Counted from the stretch's first letter, positions 12,213 to 24,688 are shown. The stretch is 64,000 nucleotides of DNA from Afipia sp. (GCA_017308575.1 JAFKEQ010000003.1:1054001-1118000), one strand, 5' to 3'. Made by a program: numbers and translations. The notes: generated from the letters alone by a model not told the origin.

Positions 12213-12968
12213 ATGACCGATACGCGCCGCCCGCTGATCGCGGGGAACTGGAAGATGAACGGCCTCAAGGCCTCGATGAGCGAGCTTGCGGCGATCTGGC
12301 AGGGCGCGGGCGACGTGAGCAAAAAGGCGGACCTTCTGATCTGTCCGCCCGCCACACTGCTGTTCACGGCCGCGGGTCTGGTCACCGGATCGCAGGTCGC
12401 GATCGGCGCGCAGGACTGCCATCCGGCCGCTTCCGGCGCGCATACCGGTGATATCTCCGCCGAAATGATCGCCGATACCGGTGCGAGCCATGTCATCGTC
12501 GGCCATTCGGAGCGCCGCGCGGATCATGGCGATAGCGACGCGGTGGTCCGCTCCAAGGCCGAGGCCGCGTGGCGGGCGAAGCTGGTCGCCATCGTCTGCG
12601 TCGGCGAGACCCAGGCGGAACGGGACGCCGGGCAGGCGCTGGAGGTGGTCGGGCGGCAGCTTGCCGGGTCGGTACCGGACGGAGCCACGGCGGCCAATCT
12701 GATTGTGGCCTACGAGCCGGTCTGGGCGATTGGAACCGGGCGTACCCCGACTGCGAAGGATGTCGAGGAAGTTCATGGGTTTATTCGCGCCAAGCTGAAG
12801 GAACGCTTCAGCCAGCAGGGCGATGGCATCCGGATTCTGTACGGCGGGTCGGTCAAGCCGTCGAATGCGGCCGAACTGATGGCCGTCCCGAATGTCGATG
12901 GAGCATTGGTGGGCGGCGCAAGCCTGAAAGCGGTTGATTTCCTTGCGATTGCAGCGGCGTGCCCCTAA
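12213..12968 (+). CDS. tpiA: Triosephosphate isomerase
   Basis: Interconverts dihydroxyacetone phosphate and glyceraldehyde-3-phosphate. The 251-residue TIM barrel has all catalytic residues: Lys14 (GNWKMNG), His98 (IVGHSERR) and Glu168 ([11 protein letters not shown]). The phosphate-binding ILYGGSVKP and VGGASL follow. The start ATG lies two codons after an in-frame TTG that is not needed. It is divergent from the PpiD-like gene and 136 bases upstream of secG. Confidence 0.98.
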   Translation: MTDTRRPLIAGNWKMNGLKASMSELAAIWQGAGDVSKKADLLICPPATLLFTAAGLVTGSQVAIGAQDCHPAASGAHTGDISAEMIADTGASHVIVGHSERRADHGDSDAVVRSKAEAAWRAKLVAIVCVGETQAERDAGQALEVVGRQLAGSVPDGATAANLIVAYEPVWAIGTGRTPTAKDVEEVHGFIRAKLKERFSQQGDGIRILYGGSVKPSNAAELMAVPNVDGALVGGASLKAVDFLAIAAACP

Positions 12969-13104
12969 ATCTCCCACAACCCTGAGCGTGTGACCGGGGG
13001 TGGCAATCACCCCTGCAATCGTGTACAGACCGCGCAACTTCAACCCCCGCAAGCATCGTCATGGCCGACTTTCCGGCGTTGGCGGCTTGTGACGGAAGGT
13101 AACG

Positions 13105-13479
13105 ATGCAGACCGTCATTATCGTCATCCATCTCATGCTCGTGCTCGGCCTGATCGGCGTCGTGCTGCTGCAGCGCTCCGAAGGCGGCGGCCTCGGTATC
13201 GGCGGCGGTGGTGGCGGCGGTTTCATGTCGAGCCGCGGCACGACCAACCTGCTGACGCGCACCACGGCCATTCTGGCGGCGGGCTTCTTCCTCACCAGCC
13301 TGTTCCTGTCGTGGCTCGCGGGCTACGAGCGCAAGCCTGCGTCGATCCTGAACCCATCCACCAGCCCTGCGCCGATCTCGCAGCCGGGCAGTGCGCCGCA
13401 GGCCCCTGTCGGCGGTCTTCTGGATTCGCTGAAGAAGCCTGAGGCGCCGTCTGCACCGCAGGCGCCGCAGTCGAAGTAA
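13105..13479 (+). CDS. secG: Preprotein translocase subunit SecG
   Basis: Small accessory subunit of the SecYEG channel. The 124-residue protein has two membrane helices (about residues 3-22 and 54-72). They flank the family-typical QRSEGGGLG and a run of glycines, then an FMSSRGTTNLLTR segment. A Pro/Ala/Gln-rich cytoplasmic tail ends the protein. The tpiA-secG-pyrG order is common in proteobacteria. Confidence 0.95.
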   Translation: MQTVIIVIHLMLVLGLIGVVLLQRSEGGGLGIGGGGGGGFMSSRGTTNLLTRTTAILAAGFFLTSLFLSWLAGYERKPASILNPSTSPAPISQPGSAPQAPVGGLLDSLKKPEAPSAPQAPQSK

Positions 13480-13576
13480 GGCGATTGTCGCTTCAGGACC
13501 TGCAGTCATGCGCGAGCCGCCTGCCTGCAAGTCTGAGAGTTGCCTTCCAACTATCTGATTGAGCTTGCATATCAGT

Positions 13577-13610
13577 GTCACCCACAGCGTGGAGAATTGC
13601 TGGGGGTGAC
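13577..13610 (+). terminator. Hairpin between secG and pyrG
   Basis: The inverted repeat GTCACCC-A-CAGC pairs with GCTG-G-GGGTGAC across a 10-base loop, an 11-base-pair stem with one mismatch. A T-rich but interrupted run follows (GTGTTTGGTTTT). It could end secG transcription or act as a pyrG leader structure; the poor U-tract keeps confidence modest. Confidence 0.45.
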
Positions 13611-13653
13611 GCGTGTTTGGTTTTGCGAATCGCACTGGCGGAGATAAAGGTAG

Positions 13654-15291
<1,638 letters not shown>

Positions 15292-15313
15292 TCGCGCGAA
15301 CTTTCATTGAATG

Positions 15314-15346
15314 AACGTCATCGCCGGTTAAGCTGCCGGACGTTTT
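15314..15346 (+). terminator. Possible terminator after pyrG
   Basis: AACGTC and GACGTT form the outer stem of an imperfect hairpin with an inner CCGG/CCGG pairing and a four-base bulge, followed by TTTT. It lies just after the pyrG stop. It is plausible as a rho-independent terminator but weak. Confidence 0.35.
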
Positions 15347-15368
15347 CGCGCGGCATCACGGATCGATC

Positions 15369-16184
15369 ATGGTTCCCAGGATCAAACCTCCTTCGCTTCG
15401 GCCGGAAGAACCTGCGCGGCCATGGGGCCGGCCTGCGAGCGATGGGCCGCCGCAGGCGCCGGGCGGACCGCCGCGCGACAACGGACGCCGCTGGTTCGGC
15501 CGATCATCGCTGGCGTCGCTCCTGTTCGCGCTCGCCATCATCGCGCTGTGGGGCGGGCGGGCGTGGCAGGATCTGTCATCGCCTGCGGCATGGGCCTACT
15601 GGAAGGACTTGTATGTCGCGCCGTCGCTGACGTCGTCGGTAACGCAGATCGATCTGAGCGGGCGTAATGTGCGTGCGCTTGCTGTCAGAGGCGAGATCGG
15701 CGCAGCCGCCGCGAGTTGGTTCCGCGAACAGCTCGACACGGCGAAACTCGCGCCGGATGATGTCGTGCTGCTGTCGTCGCCGGGCGGGCGGCTCGATCAG
15801 GCCACCATCATGGGAGAGGTGATCCGGGCGCGGGGCCTCACGACCATGGTCGCATCGGCCGATGCGCAGGGACGCCTGCGCCCGGCCTATTGCGCCAGCG
15901 CCTGCGTGCTGGTCTTTGCCGGTGGAAAAATCCGTGAGGCATTTCCCGGCTCTCGCTTGGGCGTGCATCAGTTCACGACGTCGCTGCCGAAAAGCGCGGA
16001 TGCGTCACGGGACATTGTCGGCGATACGCAGAAGACCACCGCCATGATCCTCGACTACATGACGCGGATGGGCGTCTCCCCCTCGATCCTGCAGGCCATG
16101 TCGGCCAGCCGGGACATTCGCTGGCTCACGGAGAAAGAGGCGCTCGATCTCAATCTGGCGACGGAGCGTTACGCGGGAAGGTGA
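15369..16184 (+). CDS. Membrane-anchored ClpP/crotonase-fold protein of unknown function
   Basis: The 271-residue protein starts with a proline-rich cytoplasmic segment of about 45 residues, then one membrane helix (about residues 46-64). A domain resembling the ClpP-like fold seen in COG3904-type periplasmic proteins follows. It contains VVLLSSPGGRLDQA near residues 134-147 and the cysteine pair in YCASACVLVFAGG near residues 175-187. The SPGG and CASAC motifs sit where the oxyanion hole and Ser nucleophile lie in ClpP-type peptidases. I cannot show that it is an active protease. Located between pyrG and the PAAR-like gene, convergent with the latter. Confidence 0.6.
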   Translation: MVPRIKPPSLRPEEPARPWGRPASDGPPQAPGGPPRDNGRRWFGRSSLASLLFALAIIALWGGRAWQDLSSPAAWAYWKDLYVAPSLTSSVTQIDLSGRNVRALAVRGEIGAAAASWFREQLDTAKLAPDDVVLLSSPGGRLDQATIMGEVIRARGLTTMVASADAQGRLRPAYCASACVLVFAGGKIREAFPGSRLGVHQFTTSLPKSADASRDIVGDTQKTTAMILDYMTRMGVSPSILQAMSASRDIRWLTEKEALDLNLATERYAGR

Positions 16185-16192
16185 GGGCAGCG

Positions 16193-16522
16193 TTATTTCG
16201 CGCAGCCCGAGGTCTGGTCGCCCTGCCGCGCCATAGGTTTGCCGTTGATGAAGACGCCGGTGGCGCCGCCCGTCACCGCGCCGCCGCAGGCCGTGCGGTT
16301 GCCGAGCACGGTTGCCGGTTTGCCGTTGATGAAAACATTCGGCACGCCTTCCACAACCGCGCCGTCGCTGGTGGTGTCGCCGACCCGCGCGGCGGGCTTG
16401 CCGTTGACCATCACGCCGTTCGCGCCGCCGGTGATGACGCCGGGCGTCCCGGGCGACTGCGCGTGAGCCATAGAGGTCAGCATCGCAACCGCAGCGATCT
16501 GGCCGAGCAGCATGGTTTTCAT
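16193..16522 (-). CDS. Secreted PAAR-like repeat protein
   Basis: The 109-residue protein has a clear Sec signal peptide (MKTMLLGQIAAVAMLTSMAHA, cleavage near residue 21). Three tandem repeats follow, built on the pattern G-x-x-x-V/F-x-x-NGKP-x-A-x-x-G: MVNGKPAARVGDTT, FINGKPATVLGNRT and FINGKPMARQGDQT. These resemble PAAR motifs, which cap type VI secretion spikes. Spike PAAR proteins normally lack a Sec signal, and no T6SS gene is present here. Start: the ATG at 16522 follows AGGGAG with 5-base spacing; a GTG two codons upstream is the alternative. Function is unknown. Confidence 0.7.
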   Translation of the reverse strand: MKTMLLGQIAAVAMLTSMAHAQSPGTPGVITGGANGVMVNGKPAARVGDTTSDGAVVEGVPNVFINGKPATVLGNRTACGGAVTGGATGVFINGKPMARQGDQTSGCAK

Positions 16523-16661
16523 CGTCACTCCCTGGGCATCTTTGCGGGGAACCCGCTTGATCGCCGTTCGCGCAGGCCACTATAAGCTGATCGGGAAAGC
16601 CTGCATGCCAGCAGTCTGCGCAACCTGAGTGCCGGTTCAATTCAAAAGCAAGAAGGGTCAC

Positions 16662-16994
16662 ATGAGCAAGATCTATGAGATGCGTGTCTACCGTTGCATT
16701 CCGGGACGTCTGCCGAACCTGCTCAAGCGGTTCGCGACCGTGACGCTCGATCTCTGGAAGAGGCACGGCATCCGGCAGGCCGGTTTCTTCACCACGGCGG
16801 TCGGCGAGTCCAACATGGAACTGACCTATTTCCTCGAATGGGACTCGATGGCGGAGCGCGAGACGAAGTGGACCGCGTTCATGGCCGATCCCGAATGGAT
16901 CGCCAAGCGCGCGGAGTCCGAGAAGGACGGCATGATCGTCGCCAATATCGTCAACCAGTTCCTGGTGCCGACAGCCTTCTCGTCGGTGAAGTAA
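16662..16994 (+). CDS. NIPSNAP family protein
   Basis: The 110-residue protein matches the NIPSNAP ferredoxin-like fold: KIYEMRVYRCIPGRLPNLL at the start, then ELTYFLEWDSMAERE and the FMADPEWIAK block. The function of the family in bacteria is not established. The start follows AAGAAGGG at good spacing. It is followed after 13 bases by a VOC-family gene and is probably cotranscribed with it. Confidence 0.85.
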   Translation: MSKIYEMRVYRCIPGRLPNLLKRFATVTLDLWKRHGIRQAGFFTTAVGESNMELTYFLEWDSMAERETKWTAFMADPEWIAKRAESEKDGMIVANIVNQFLVPTAFSSVK

Positions 16995-17007
16995 GGCGCA
17001 TTCGCGC

Positions 17008-17877
17008 ATGGCTCGCGGCCTCGATCACATCGTGCACGCCGTCCGCGATCTCGACGCGGCGGCGGAGTTCTACCGGCGCGCGGGCTTTACCGTCGGCGCG
17101 CGCAACCGGCATCCGTGGGGTACGCACAATCACGTCGTGCAGTTTCCCGGTTTCTTCATCGAAATCCTGACGGTGGGTGAACCGGACAAGCTGGGCGACG
17201 ATGGTCTGTCGCGGCACTTCGGCATTCCCAATCGCGAGGCGATCGCGCGTGGCGACGGTCTTGCGATGCTGGTCCTGGAAAGCACCGACAGCGAGGCCGA
17301 CGCGACGGACTTCGCGCGGAGCGGCATCGGCATCTCGCAGCCTCTGCCGTTTTCGCGCGCAGCCGTGCTGCCCGACGGCAGCGCAACGACGGTGGGATTC
17401 TCACTGACCTTCGCGAAAGACGCGCTGTCGCCGCAGACGACGTTCTTCACCTGCCGCCAGCACAATCCGGCGGCGTTCTGGAAACCGGATTTCCAGCACC
17501 ATGCGAACGGCGCGCAGGGCGTGCGCGGCGCGGTGCTGGTGGTTAATTGTCCGGCTGATCACCGCGGCTTTCTTGAAGCCTTTACCGGTGTGCATGACCT
17601 GCGCGTGACGCCGGATGGCATCGCAGCCACGACGCCGCGCGGCGATGTGGAGATCATGACCGCAGCCGCGTTCCATGATCGCTTCGGCGTTCAGCCCGAT
17701 GCGGGCGAAGGCGCGGTGCTCAAAGGCCTGCGGCTTGCGGTGGCGGATATCGAGACGGTGGAACGCGTGTTGCGGGACGGCGGCGTGTCCTCGCTTCGTC
17801 ATGGCGGACGGCTGGTCGTTCCGTCGCAGGCTGCTTTCGGCGCAACCCTGATATTCGAAGCATCCAGCGCGATTTGA
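17008..17877 (+). CDS. VOC-superfamily (glyoxalase_3-like) protein
   Basis: The 289-residue protein begins MARGLDHIVHAVRDLDAAAEFYRRAGFTVG, a vicinal-oxygen-chelate domain with a first metal-ligand His (DHIVHAV). A second divergent VOC module fills the C-terminal half (KGLRLAVADIETVERVL). It resembles the glyoxalase-like PF13468 group. The substrate is unknown. It sits between NIPSNAP and kdsA. Confidence 0.75.
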   Translation: MARGLDHIVHAVRDLDAAAEFYRRAGFTVGARNRHPWGTHNHVVQFPGFFIEILTVGEPDKLGDDGLSRHFGIPNREAIARGDGLAMLVLESTDSEADATDFARSGIGISQPLPFSRAAVLPDGSATTVGFSLTFAKDALSPQTTFFTCRQHNPAAFWKPDFQHHANGAQGVRGAVLVVNCPADHRGFLEAFTGVHDLRVTPDGIAATTPRGDVEIMTAAAFHDRFGVQPDAGEGAVLKGLRLAVADIETVERVLRDGGVSSLRHGGRLVVPSQAAFGATLIFEASSAI

Positions 17878-17946
17878 TCTGCCGCACTTGATCCCGCGCG
17901 TCCGGGTCGGCATGGTCCGGCTCGGTTTTTTCGAAAAGGACATGCT

Positions 17947-18798
17947 TTGAACGCCACGACCACAGCGGCCCCGGTGGTTTCCGCAGGCTCCGTCAGATTC
18001 GGTAATGCGCTGCCGCTGGCGGTGATCGCCGGGCCGTGCCAGCTCGAGAGCAGGGCCCATGCGCTGGAAACGGCTCAGGCACTGAAAGAGATCGCCGCGC
18101 GTCTCGGCATCGGCCTCGTCTACAAGACGTCATTCGACAAGGCGAACCGCACCAGCGCCTCGGGCGCGCGCGGTATCGGCCTCGAGAAAGCGCTACCGAT
18201 CTTCGCTGAGATTCGCTCGACGCTTGGCCTGCCGGTGCTGACCGACGTGCACGAGATCGACCAGTGCGCGCCGGTCGCCGAGGCGGTGGACATCCTGCAG
18301 ATCCCGGCTTTCCTGTGCCGCCAGACCGACCTGCTGCTTGCGGCCGCCGCCACCGGCAAGATCGTCAACGTCAAGAAGGGCCAGTTCCTCGCGCCATGGG
18401 ACATGGCCAACGTGGTCGGCAAGGTCACGGGCGGCGGCAACGCCAATGTGCTGGTGACCGAGCGTGGCGCGTCCTTCGGCTACAACACGCTGGTCTCCGA
18501 CATGCGCGCGCTTCCGATTCTCGCGCGCACCACCGGCGCGCCGGTGATCTTCGACGCCACCCATTCGGTACAGCAGCCGGGCGGCAAGGGCACCTCATCC
18601 GGCGGCGAGCGTGAGTTCGTGCCGGTGCTGGCGCGCGCCGCGGTGGCGGTCGGCGTCGCGGGCGTCTTCATCGAGACACATCCCGATCCCGACAACGCGC
18701 CCTCCGACGGTCCCAACATGGTGCCGCTGAAGGATTTCGAGGCGCTGGTGAAGAACCTGATGGCATTCGACACGCTCGCAAAGAGCGGGGCGCGCTAG
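17947..18798 (+). CDS. kdsA: 3-deoxy-D-manno-octulosonate 8-phosphate synthase
   Basis: Condenses phosphoenolpyruvate with arabinose-5-phosphate to make KDO-8-phosphate for lipopolysaccharide. The 283-residue TIM barrel has [54 protein letters not shown] and [11 protein letters not shown]. These are all diagnostic of KdsA rather than DAHP synthase. The start is a TTG six bases after AAGGA at 17936-17940. The nearest ATG (17942) is out of frame and is followed by an immediate stop. Confidence 0.96.
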   Translation: MNATTTAAPVVSAGSVRFGNALPLAVIAGPCQLESRAHALETAQALKEIAARLGIGLVYKTSFDKANRTSASGARGIGLEKALPIFAEIRSTLGLPVLTDVHEIDQCAPVAEAVDILQIPAFLCRQTDLLLAAAATGKIVNVKKGQFLAPWDMANVVGKVTGGGNANVLVTERGASFGYNTLVSDMRALPILARTTGAPVIFDATHSVQQPGGKGTSSGGEREFVPVLARAAVAVGVAGVFIETHPDPDNAPSDGPNMVPLKDFEALVKNLMAFDTLAKSGAR

Positions 18799-18836
18799 CG
18801 ACAGGCTGGCGCGGCGAAGGAACGAAAGAAGTCCTG

Positions 18837-20015
18837 ATGCTGCCGATCCTCAATGTCATCGCGATGGCGACATTCGCCGCGGCCCTGTCGTCGCGTGCGA
18901 TCGATCCGGTGATCCCGCTGGTGTCGAACGATCTGGCGGTCACCGTCGCGACGGCCGCCAGTCTCTCCACGGCTATGTCGCTCACCTTTGCCTTCGTTCA
19001 GCCGGTGATCGGCGCGGCCGCCGATATGTTCGGCAAGGCGCGGATGCTGATGATCTGCCTCGGCCTGCTCGGGGCAGCCAACATCCTCGGTGCGCTGGCG
19101 TCGTCGTTCGAGTTGCTGTTCGTGTCGCGCATCCTGTGCGGTATCGCCGCCGGTGGCACGTTTCCGGTGGCGATGGGCCTGACCGCCGATCTCGTCCCGC
19201 TCGAAAAGCGGCAGGTCGCATTGGGCCGCGTTCTGGCGGGCACCATGACGGGCAATCTTCTCGGCGCGACCGCATCCGGCGTGATCGGCGATTTCCTCGG
19301 CTGGCGCGGCGTGCTGACGGTGCTCGGCATCCTGATGGTCGTGGCTTCCGTACTCACCGCGACCGGCTTTCGCCGCGGCGGCGTGACGACCACGAAGCAG
19401 AACGTGAACTTTGCCGCGTTGAGGCACGGCTATGCGACGATTGCCGCGAACCCGAAGGCGAAGATCTGTTTCTCCGCGGTGTTTCTCAACGGGCTTTGCG
19501 TGTTCGGATTTTTGCCGTTCGTCGCAGCGCTGCTGTTCGATCTCGGCGAGACACGGGCCTCCATTCCGGGACTCGTGATCGCGGCCCTCGCGATCGGCGG
19601 GCTGCTCTACACGATGATGGTCTCACGGCTGCTGAAGATCGTGGGCGTCAAGGTACTGATGATCGGCGGGGTGCTGCTCGTCGCATCCCAGTTCATCATT
19701 GTTGCCCTCGGGCCGGACTGGCGAATTCAGGCGCTGTGCTTTCTGGTGATGGGCGTCGGCTTCTACAGCTTCCATGGCTCGCTGCAGGTGTTCTCCAGCG
19801 ATCTCGCACCAGAGGCGCGGGCGTCGTGCCTGTCGCTGCATGCGTTCTGCTTTTTCATGGGGCAGGGGATCGGGCCGATCATCTATGGCGACGCGCTGGT
19901 CCGTTTCGGCAAGCTGGCGACGCTTTCGGGCAGTGCGGCGGTGATGGTCATCAGCGGCGTCTCCGCGGCATGGTTGTTGAACCGGCCGCCCGCGAGCCGG
20001 AGTAAGGCGGTCTAG
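18837..20015 (+). CDS. Major facilitator superfamily transporter
   Basis: The 392-residue protein has about twelve hydrophobic segments in two halves. The MFS loop 2-3 signature is GAAADMFGKARMLM near residues 58-71, and GFRRGGVTTTKQN marks the central cytoplasmic loop near residue 180. It looks like a drug/metabolite H+ antiporter, but the substrate cannot be predicted. It follows kdsA by 38 bases, so it may share its transcript. Confidence 0.85.
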   Translation: MLPILNVIAMATFAAALSSRAIDPVIPLVSNDLAVTVATAASLSTAMSLTFAFVQPVIGAAADMFGKARMLMICLGLLGAANILGALASSFELLFVSRILCGIAAGGTFPVAMGLTADLVPLEKRQVALGRVLAGTMTGNLLGATASGVIGDFLGWRGVLTVLGILMVVASVLTATGFRRGGVTTTKQNVNFAALRHGYATIAANPKAKICFSAVFLNGLCVFGFLPFVAALLFDLGETRASIPGLVIAALAIGGLLYTMMVSRLLKIVGVKVLMIGGVLLVASQFIIVALGPDWRIQALCFLVMGVGFYSFHGSLQVFSSDLAPEARASCLSLHAFCFFMGQGIGPIIYGDALVRFGKLATLSGSAAVMVISGVSAAWLLNRPPASRSKAV

Positions 20016-20089
20016 GCGCTAGAAGGGTTTTTAATCCGGCGCTAACCATGTTTGCCGCATGATCCTCCGGACCTTTTGCGGAGATCGCG

Positions 20090-20687
20090 ATGCGGCTGGG
20101 ATCGCTGACATTGGCCGTTGTCGGCGTAATCGCTTTTCCTGCCTCCGTGTTTGCCGGAGAGCAGGGCTTCTTTGCCGGACTCGACGTCGCCGGCGGCGCG
20201 GCCTTCGGATCATCCAGCACGACCAACGGCGGCGCGCCTTTTGCCGGAGGCGGGATTGTCAGCAATGTGAGATTCGGCGCGGTTGCGGGTGGCGGCGGTC
20301 ACGTCGGCGATCAGCAATGCCGTTCTCGGCAATGTGGCTTATGAACTTCCGCTATCGGACGTGACGACCCTCAGAACCACGGCAGGTCTCGGCGTCACCT
20401 TCAACACGTTGTCCCGCGTGGTCGAAACAAACAAACCGATCGGAGAATTTCTCTCCGATCTGGCCAGTCACACCAAGGTTGGCGCCGCTGCGCAGATCGG
20501 TCTCGGCCTCCGGCGCAAGATCGTGCCCAATGTTGTGGCGGGACTGGACGGACTGGTCGCCTATGCCGGCGGATTTGAAACCGGCACCACCAGAAACGGC
20601 AATCTGGGCACTACCGGCATCAATCCATACAAGATCGATGATGTCTGGCGCACAACCCTGAACGCCTCGATCAAAGTCAGTTTCTGA
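20090..20687 (+). pseudogene. Frameshifted small outer-membrane beta-barrel protein
   Basis: The first frame starts at an ATG with a GGAG site 6 bases upstream. It encodes a signal peptide (MRLGSLTLAVVGVIAFPASVFA) and the first barrel strands, then reads into nonsense and stops at 20344. The +1 frame, open from about 20283, carries the rest: AYELPLSDVTTLRTTAGLGVTF, GAAAQIGLGLRRKI and the end ASIKVSF. That ending has the terminal Phe typical of BamA substrates. One extra base in the G-rich run near 20286-20300 would explain the break. The restored product would be about 198 residues. It could be a real pseudogene or a sequencing error. Confidence 0.65.
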
Positions 20688-20703
20688 CGGCGCGAAACCT
20701 CGC

Positions 20704-21183
20704 TCAGCCCCGTCCGCGATAAAGCGTAACGCCCTGATCGGCCACCCATACATTGGCGGGCAGCTTTCCGGCCTGCCAGAACACGTCGATGGGCATGCCG
20801 CCGCGCGGATAGAAGTAGCCGCCGATCCGCAGCCAGCGCGGCGCGAGCAGTTTCACCAGCCGCTTGCCGATGGTGACGGTGCAGTCCTCATGGAACGAGC
20901 CGACATTGCGGAAGCTGTTGAGATAGAGCTTGAGCGCTTTCGACTCCACCAGCCACTTGCTCGGCACGTAATCGATCACCAGAATCGCGAAATCCGGCTG
21001 GCCGGTGACCGGGCAGATCGAGGTGAATTCCGGCATGGTGAAGCGGGTCACGTAATTCGTGTCCGGATGCGGATTGGGCACCCGGTCGAGCTGCGCCGCT
21101 TCGGGCGAGGCCGGGGCCTGAACCTGATGGCCGAGCTGAAGCGAGGCGGCTTTGGCCTTGGTGATGCGGGGCTTTCTGGACAT
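20704..21183 (-). CDS. queF: NADPH-dependent 7-cyano-7-deazaguanine reductase
   Basis: Reduces preQ0 to preQ1 in queuosine synthesis for tRNA. The 159-residue short-type QueF has the thioimide-forming Cys57 ([10 protein letters not shown]) and Asp64. It also has the NADPH-binding [14 protein letters not shown] motif (residues 80-93) and the His98-Glu99 pair (SFHED). Its N-terminal 40 residues are a basic, variable extension. It stands alone between the frameshifted barrel gene (convergent) and eno (divergent). Confidence 0.95.
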   Translation of the reverse strand: MSRKPRITKAKAASLQLGHQVQAPASPEAAQLDRVPNPHPDTNYVTRFTMPEFTSICPVTGQPDFAILVIDYVPSKWLVESKALKLYLNSFRNVGSFHEDCTVTIGKRLVKLLAPRWLRIGGYFYPRGGMPIDVFWQAGKLPANVWVADQGVTLYRGRG

Positions 21184-21223
21184 CTGTGTCTCCGTTTGCC
21201 GCCCTCATAACCGGTCTTGATGA

Positions 21224-22609
<1,386 letters not shown>

Positions 22610-22740
22610 TAGCAGCGTCCGCGGAAGTGCGGATAAGGCATTGCTGATTTTCGTTTTCGCACCGGGCTTGCGGCTTGCATTGAAGGGCCGCCGCCGCTTG
22701 AGTGGCGCACCGGGATTCTCCCGGGCAGGGAAACGACATC

Positions 22741-23865
22741 ATGCGGGGTCCGCTCGCCGGAATTAAGGTCATCGAAATCGGGCAGGCGCTCGCCGGTCCG
22801 CTGGCCGGCGCGATCATGGCCGACATGGGCGCGGACGTGATCAAGATCGAGAAGCCCGACGGCGGCGATGATGCGCGCGGGTGGGGGCCTCCGTTCATCG
22901 AGGAGGCCTCGATCATGTTTCACGTCACCAACCGCAACAAGCGGTCGGTGACCATCGACATGAAGAACGCCGCCGGGATCGAGAAGCTCAAGACGCTGGT
23001 GCGCGACGCCGATATCCTGATCCAGAACCTGCGTTCGGGCGTGGTGGGCGATCTCGGCATCGGCCCGGACGACATGCGCGCGATTAATCCGCGTCTGATC
23101 TATTGTTCGATCTGGGCGTTCGGCCGCAACGGCCCGCTCGCGAAAGCGCCGGGCTTCGATCCGCTGCTGCAGGCGTTCGGCGGCGTGATGATGCAGACCG
23201 GCCGCCACGACGATCCGCCGACATTCTGCGCGCCCGCCATCAACGACAAGGCCACCGCGCAATGGTGCGTGATCGGCGCGCTGGCCGCGCTTCAGCAGCG
23301 GCAGGTGACGGGACAGGGCTGCGTGATCGACACCTCGCTGCTCGACAGCGCCGCATCCTGGGTGGACTCATCGCTCGCGACCTATCACGTCACCGGCGAA
23401 CTGTCGCAGCGCACCGGCGCGGCGACGCCTGCGATTGTGCCGTATCAGGCGTTCGAGACCGCCGATCGTCCGATGGTGATCGCTGCCGGTTACGACCGTT
23501 TGTTTCATAAGCTCGCGGCCGTGCTCGGACAGCCGGACTGGGCGACCGATCCGAGGTTTGCGCGGGGCAGGGACCGCATTGCCAATCGCGATGTCCTGCT
23601 TGGCTTGATGAAGCCGATCCTGCTGACAAGGACCTGCGCCGAATGGCTCGCGGCGTTCGAGAACGTCGGCGTGCCGTGCAGTCCGGTCAACACCATCGCG
23701 GAACTGGAGCAGACCGAACAGTTCAAGGCCTCCGATCTGCTGCGCGTCCTGCCGGGCAGCGATCTGCCGGTGGTCGGTTTGCCGATCTCGTTCGACGGGC
23801 AGCGTCCGCGCCCGCACTCCGGCGCGCCGCGTCTCGGCCAACACAACGATGAGTTGTTGAGATAG
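22741..23865 (+). CDS. Class III (CaiB/BaiF) CoA-transferase
   Basis: The 374-residue protein matches family III CoA-transferases: LAGIKVIEIGQALAGPLAGAIMADMGADVIKIEKP at the N-terminus, broken in the usual way by a Rossmann-like fold. The probable catalytic Asp sits in KAPGFDPLLQAFGG near residue 140. The C-terminal VPCSPVNTIAELEQTEQ block is also typical. Substrate acids cannot be predicted. The start chosen is the ATG directly before RGPLAGIKV, with AGGGA about 9 bases upstream. Confidence 0.88.
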   Translation: MRGPLAGIKVIEIGQALAGPLAGAIMADMGADVIKIEKPDGGDDARGWGPPFIEEASIMFHVTNRNKRSVTIDMKNAAGIEKLKTLVRDADILIQNLRSGVVGDLGIGPDDMRAINPRLIYCSIWAFGRNGPLAKAPGFDPLLQAFGGVMMQTGRHDDPPTFCAPAINDKATAQWCVIGALAALQQRQVTGQGCVIDTSLLDSAASWVDSSLATYHVTGELSQRTGAATPAIVPYQAFETADRPMVIAAGYDRLFHKLAAVLGQPDWATDPRFARGRDRIANRDVLLGLMKPILLTRTCAEWLAAFENVGVPCSPVNTIAELEQTEQFKASDLLRVLPGSDLPVVGLPISFDGQRPRPHSGAPRLGQHNDELLR

Positions 23866-23883
23866 ACTGTTGACCATCGTTCC

Positions 23884-24011
23884 GTGCCCCGGACGCGGCG
23901 CGGCGTTCTTCATGCCGCTCCGCAGAGCCGGGGCCGTTACGAGGGGACTTTTTGCGGTCCCGGTTCAGCGATGTAACACTTCGTGCTGCGTCGCGCCCGG
24001 GACGCAGGCAC
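23884..24011. repeat. Dispersed palindromic repeat, family A copy 2
   Basis: The element runs from GTGCCCCGGACGCG to CGCCCGGGACGCAGGCAC. It has the inner inverted pair GCCGGGGCCG and GCGGTCCCGGTTCAGC. It is the same layout as the copies near 3.1 kb and 48.1 kb, but with more substitutions. It lies between the CoA-transferase and FMN reductase genes, whose 259-base gap it half fills. Confidence 0.8.
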
Positions 24012-24124
24012 ATCGCGGAACACGATCCCGCGAGCCAAGATTAATGCACTTGCATCCTTTTGGCCTGAAGGCTAATCGAGCGCTCGCTGGTTCACTTTGT
24101 TCCGATGCTTAAGAGGATCGTTCC

Positions 24125-24676
24125 ATGACCCATTCCGTCGCCGTCATTGTCGGCAGCCTCCGCAAGGAGTCGTTTTCGCTCAAGATCGCCAAGGCGTTCG
24201 CCAAGCTTGCTCCATCGTCGCTGAAGCTTGAGATCGTGACCCTTCATGGGCTGTCGTTCTTCAATCAGGACCTTGAAGCCAATCCGCCTGCCGACTGGCT
24301 CAAATTCCGCGAGACCATCCAGAAGGCCGATGCCGTGCTGTTCGTGACGCCGGAATACAACCGTTCGATCCCGGGCGTGCTGAAGAACGCCATCGACGTC
24401 GGCTCGCGTCCACCCGGCAAGAGTTCGTTTCTGGGCAAGGCCATCGGCATCGTTGGCAATTCGCCCGGACCGCTCGGCGGCGTCTGCGCGGCGATGAATC
24501 TCAAGCAAATTCTGCCCGGATACAGCGGCCCGATCATGCAGCAGCCGGAAATTTATCTGAACGGCGTTGGCGATGCCTTCGACGACAAGGGCGATCTGAC
24601 CAAGGAGTCCCTTGAGAAGGTGCTGCGGGACTACATCACAGCCTTCGCGGCCTGGGTCGACCGCATCAAGAAATGA
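24125..24676 (+). CDS. NADPH-dependent FMN reductase family protein
   Basis: The 183-residue flavodoxin-fold protein has the FMN phosphate loop VGSLRKESFS (residues 9-18), TPEYNRSIPGVLKNAIDVGSRP near residues 77-98 and GNSPGPLGG. These are typical of the ChrR/AzoR-like quinone or chromate reductase group. Physiological substrate is unknown. It starts after a GAGGATCGTTCC site. Confidence 0.88.
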   Translation: MTHSVAVIVGSLRKESFSLKIAKAFAKLAPSSLKLEIVTLHGLSFFNQDLEANPPADWLKFRETIQKADAVLFVTPEYNRSIPGVLKNAIDVGSRPPGKSSFLGKAIGIVGNSPGPLGGVCAAMNLKQILPGYSGPIMQQPEIYLNGVGDAFDDKGDLTKESLEKVLRDYITAFAAWVDRIKK

Positions 24677-24688
24677 CGTTGCCGTGAC

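Noticed and set aside
12997..13013. Terminator after tpiA (GGGGTG-GCAAT-CACCCC)
   Set aside because: The stem is only six base pairs and no U-run follows, so I did not list it as a feature.
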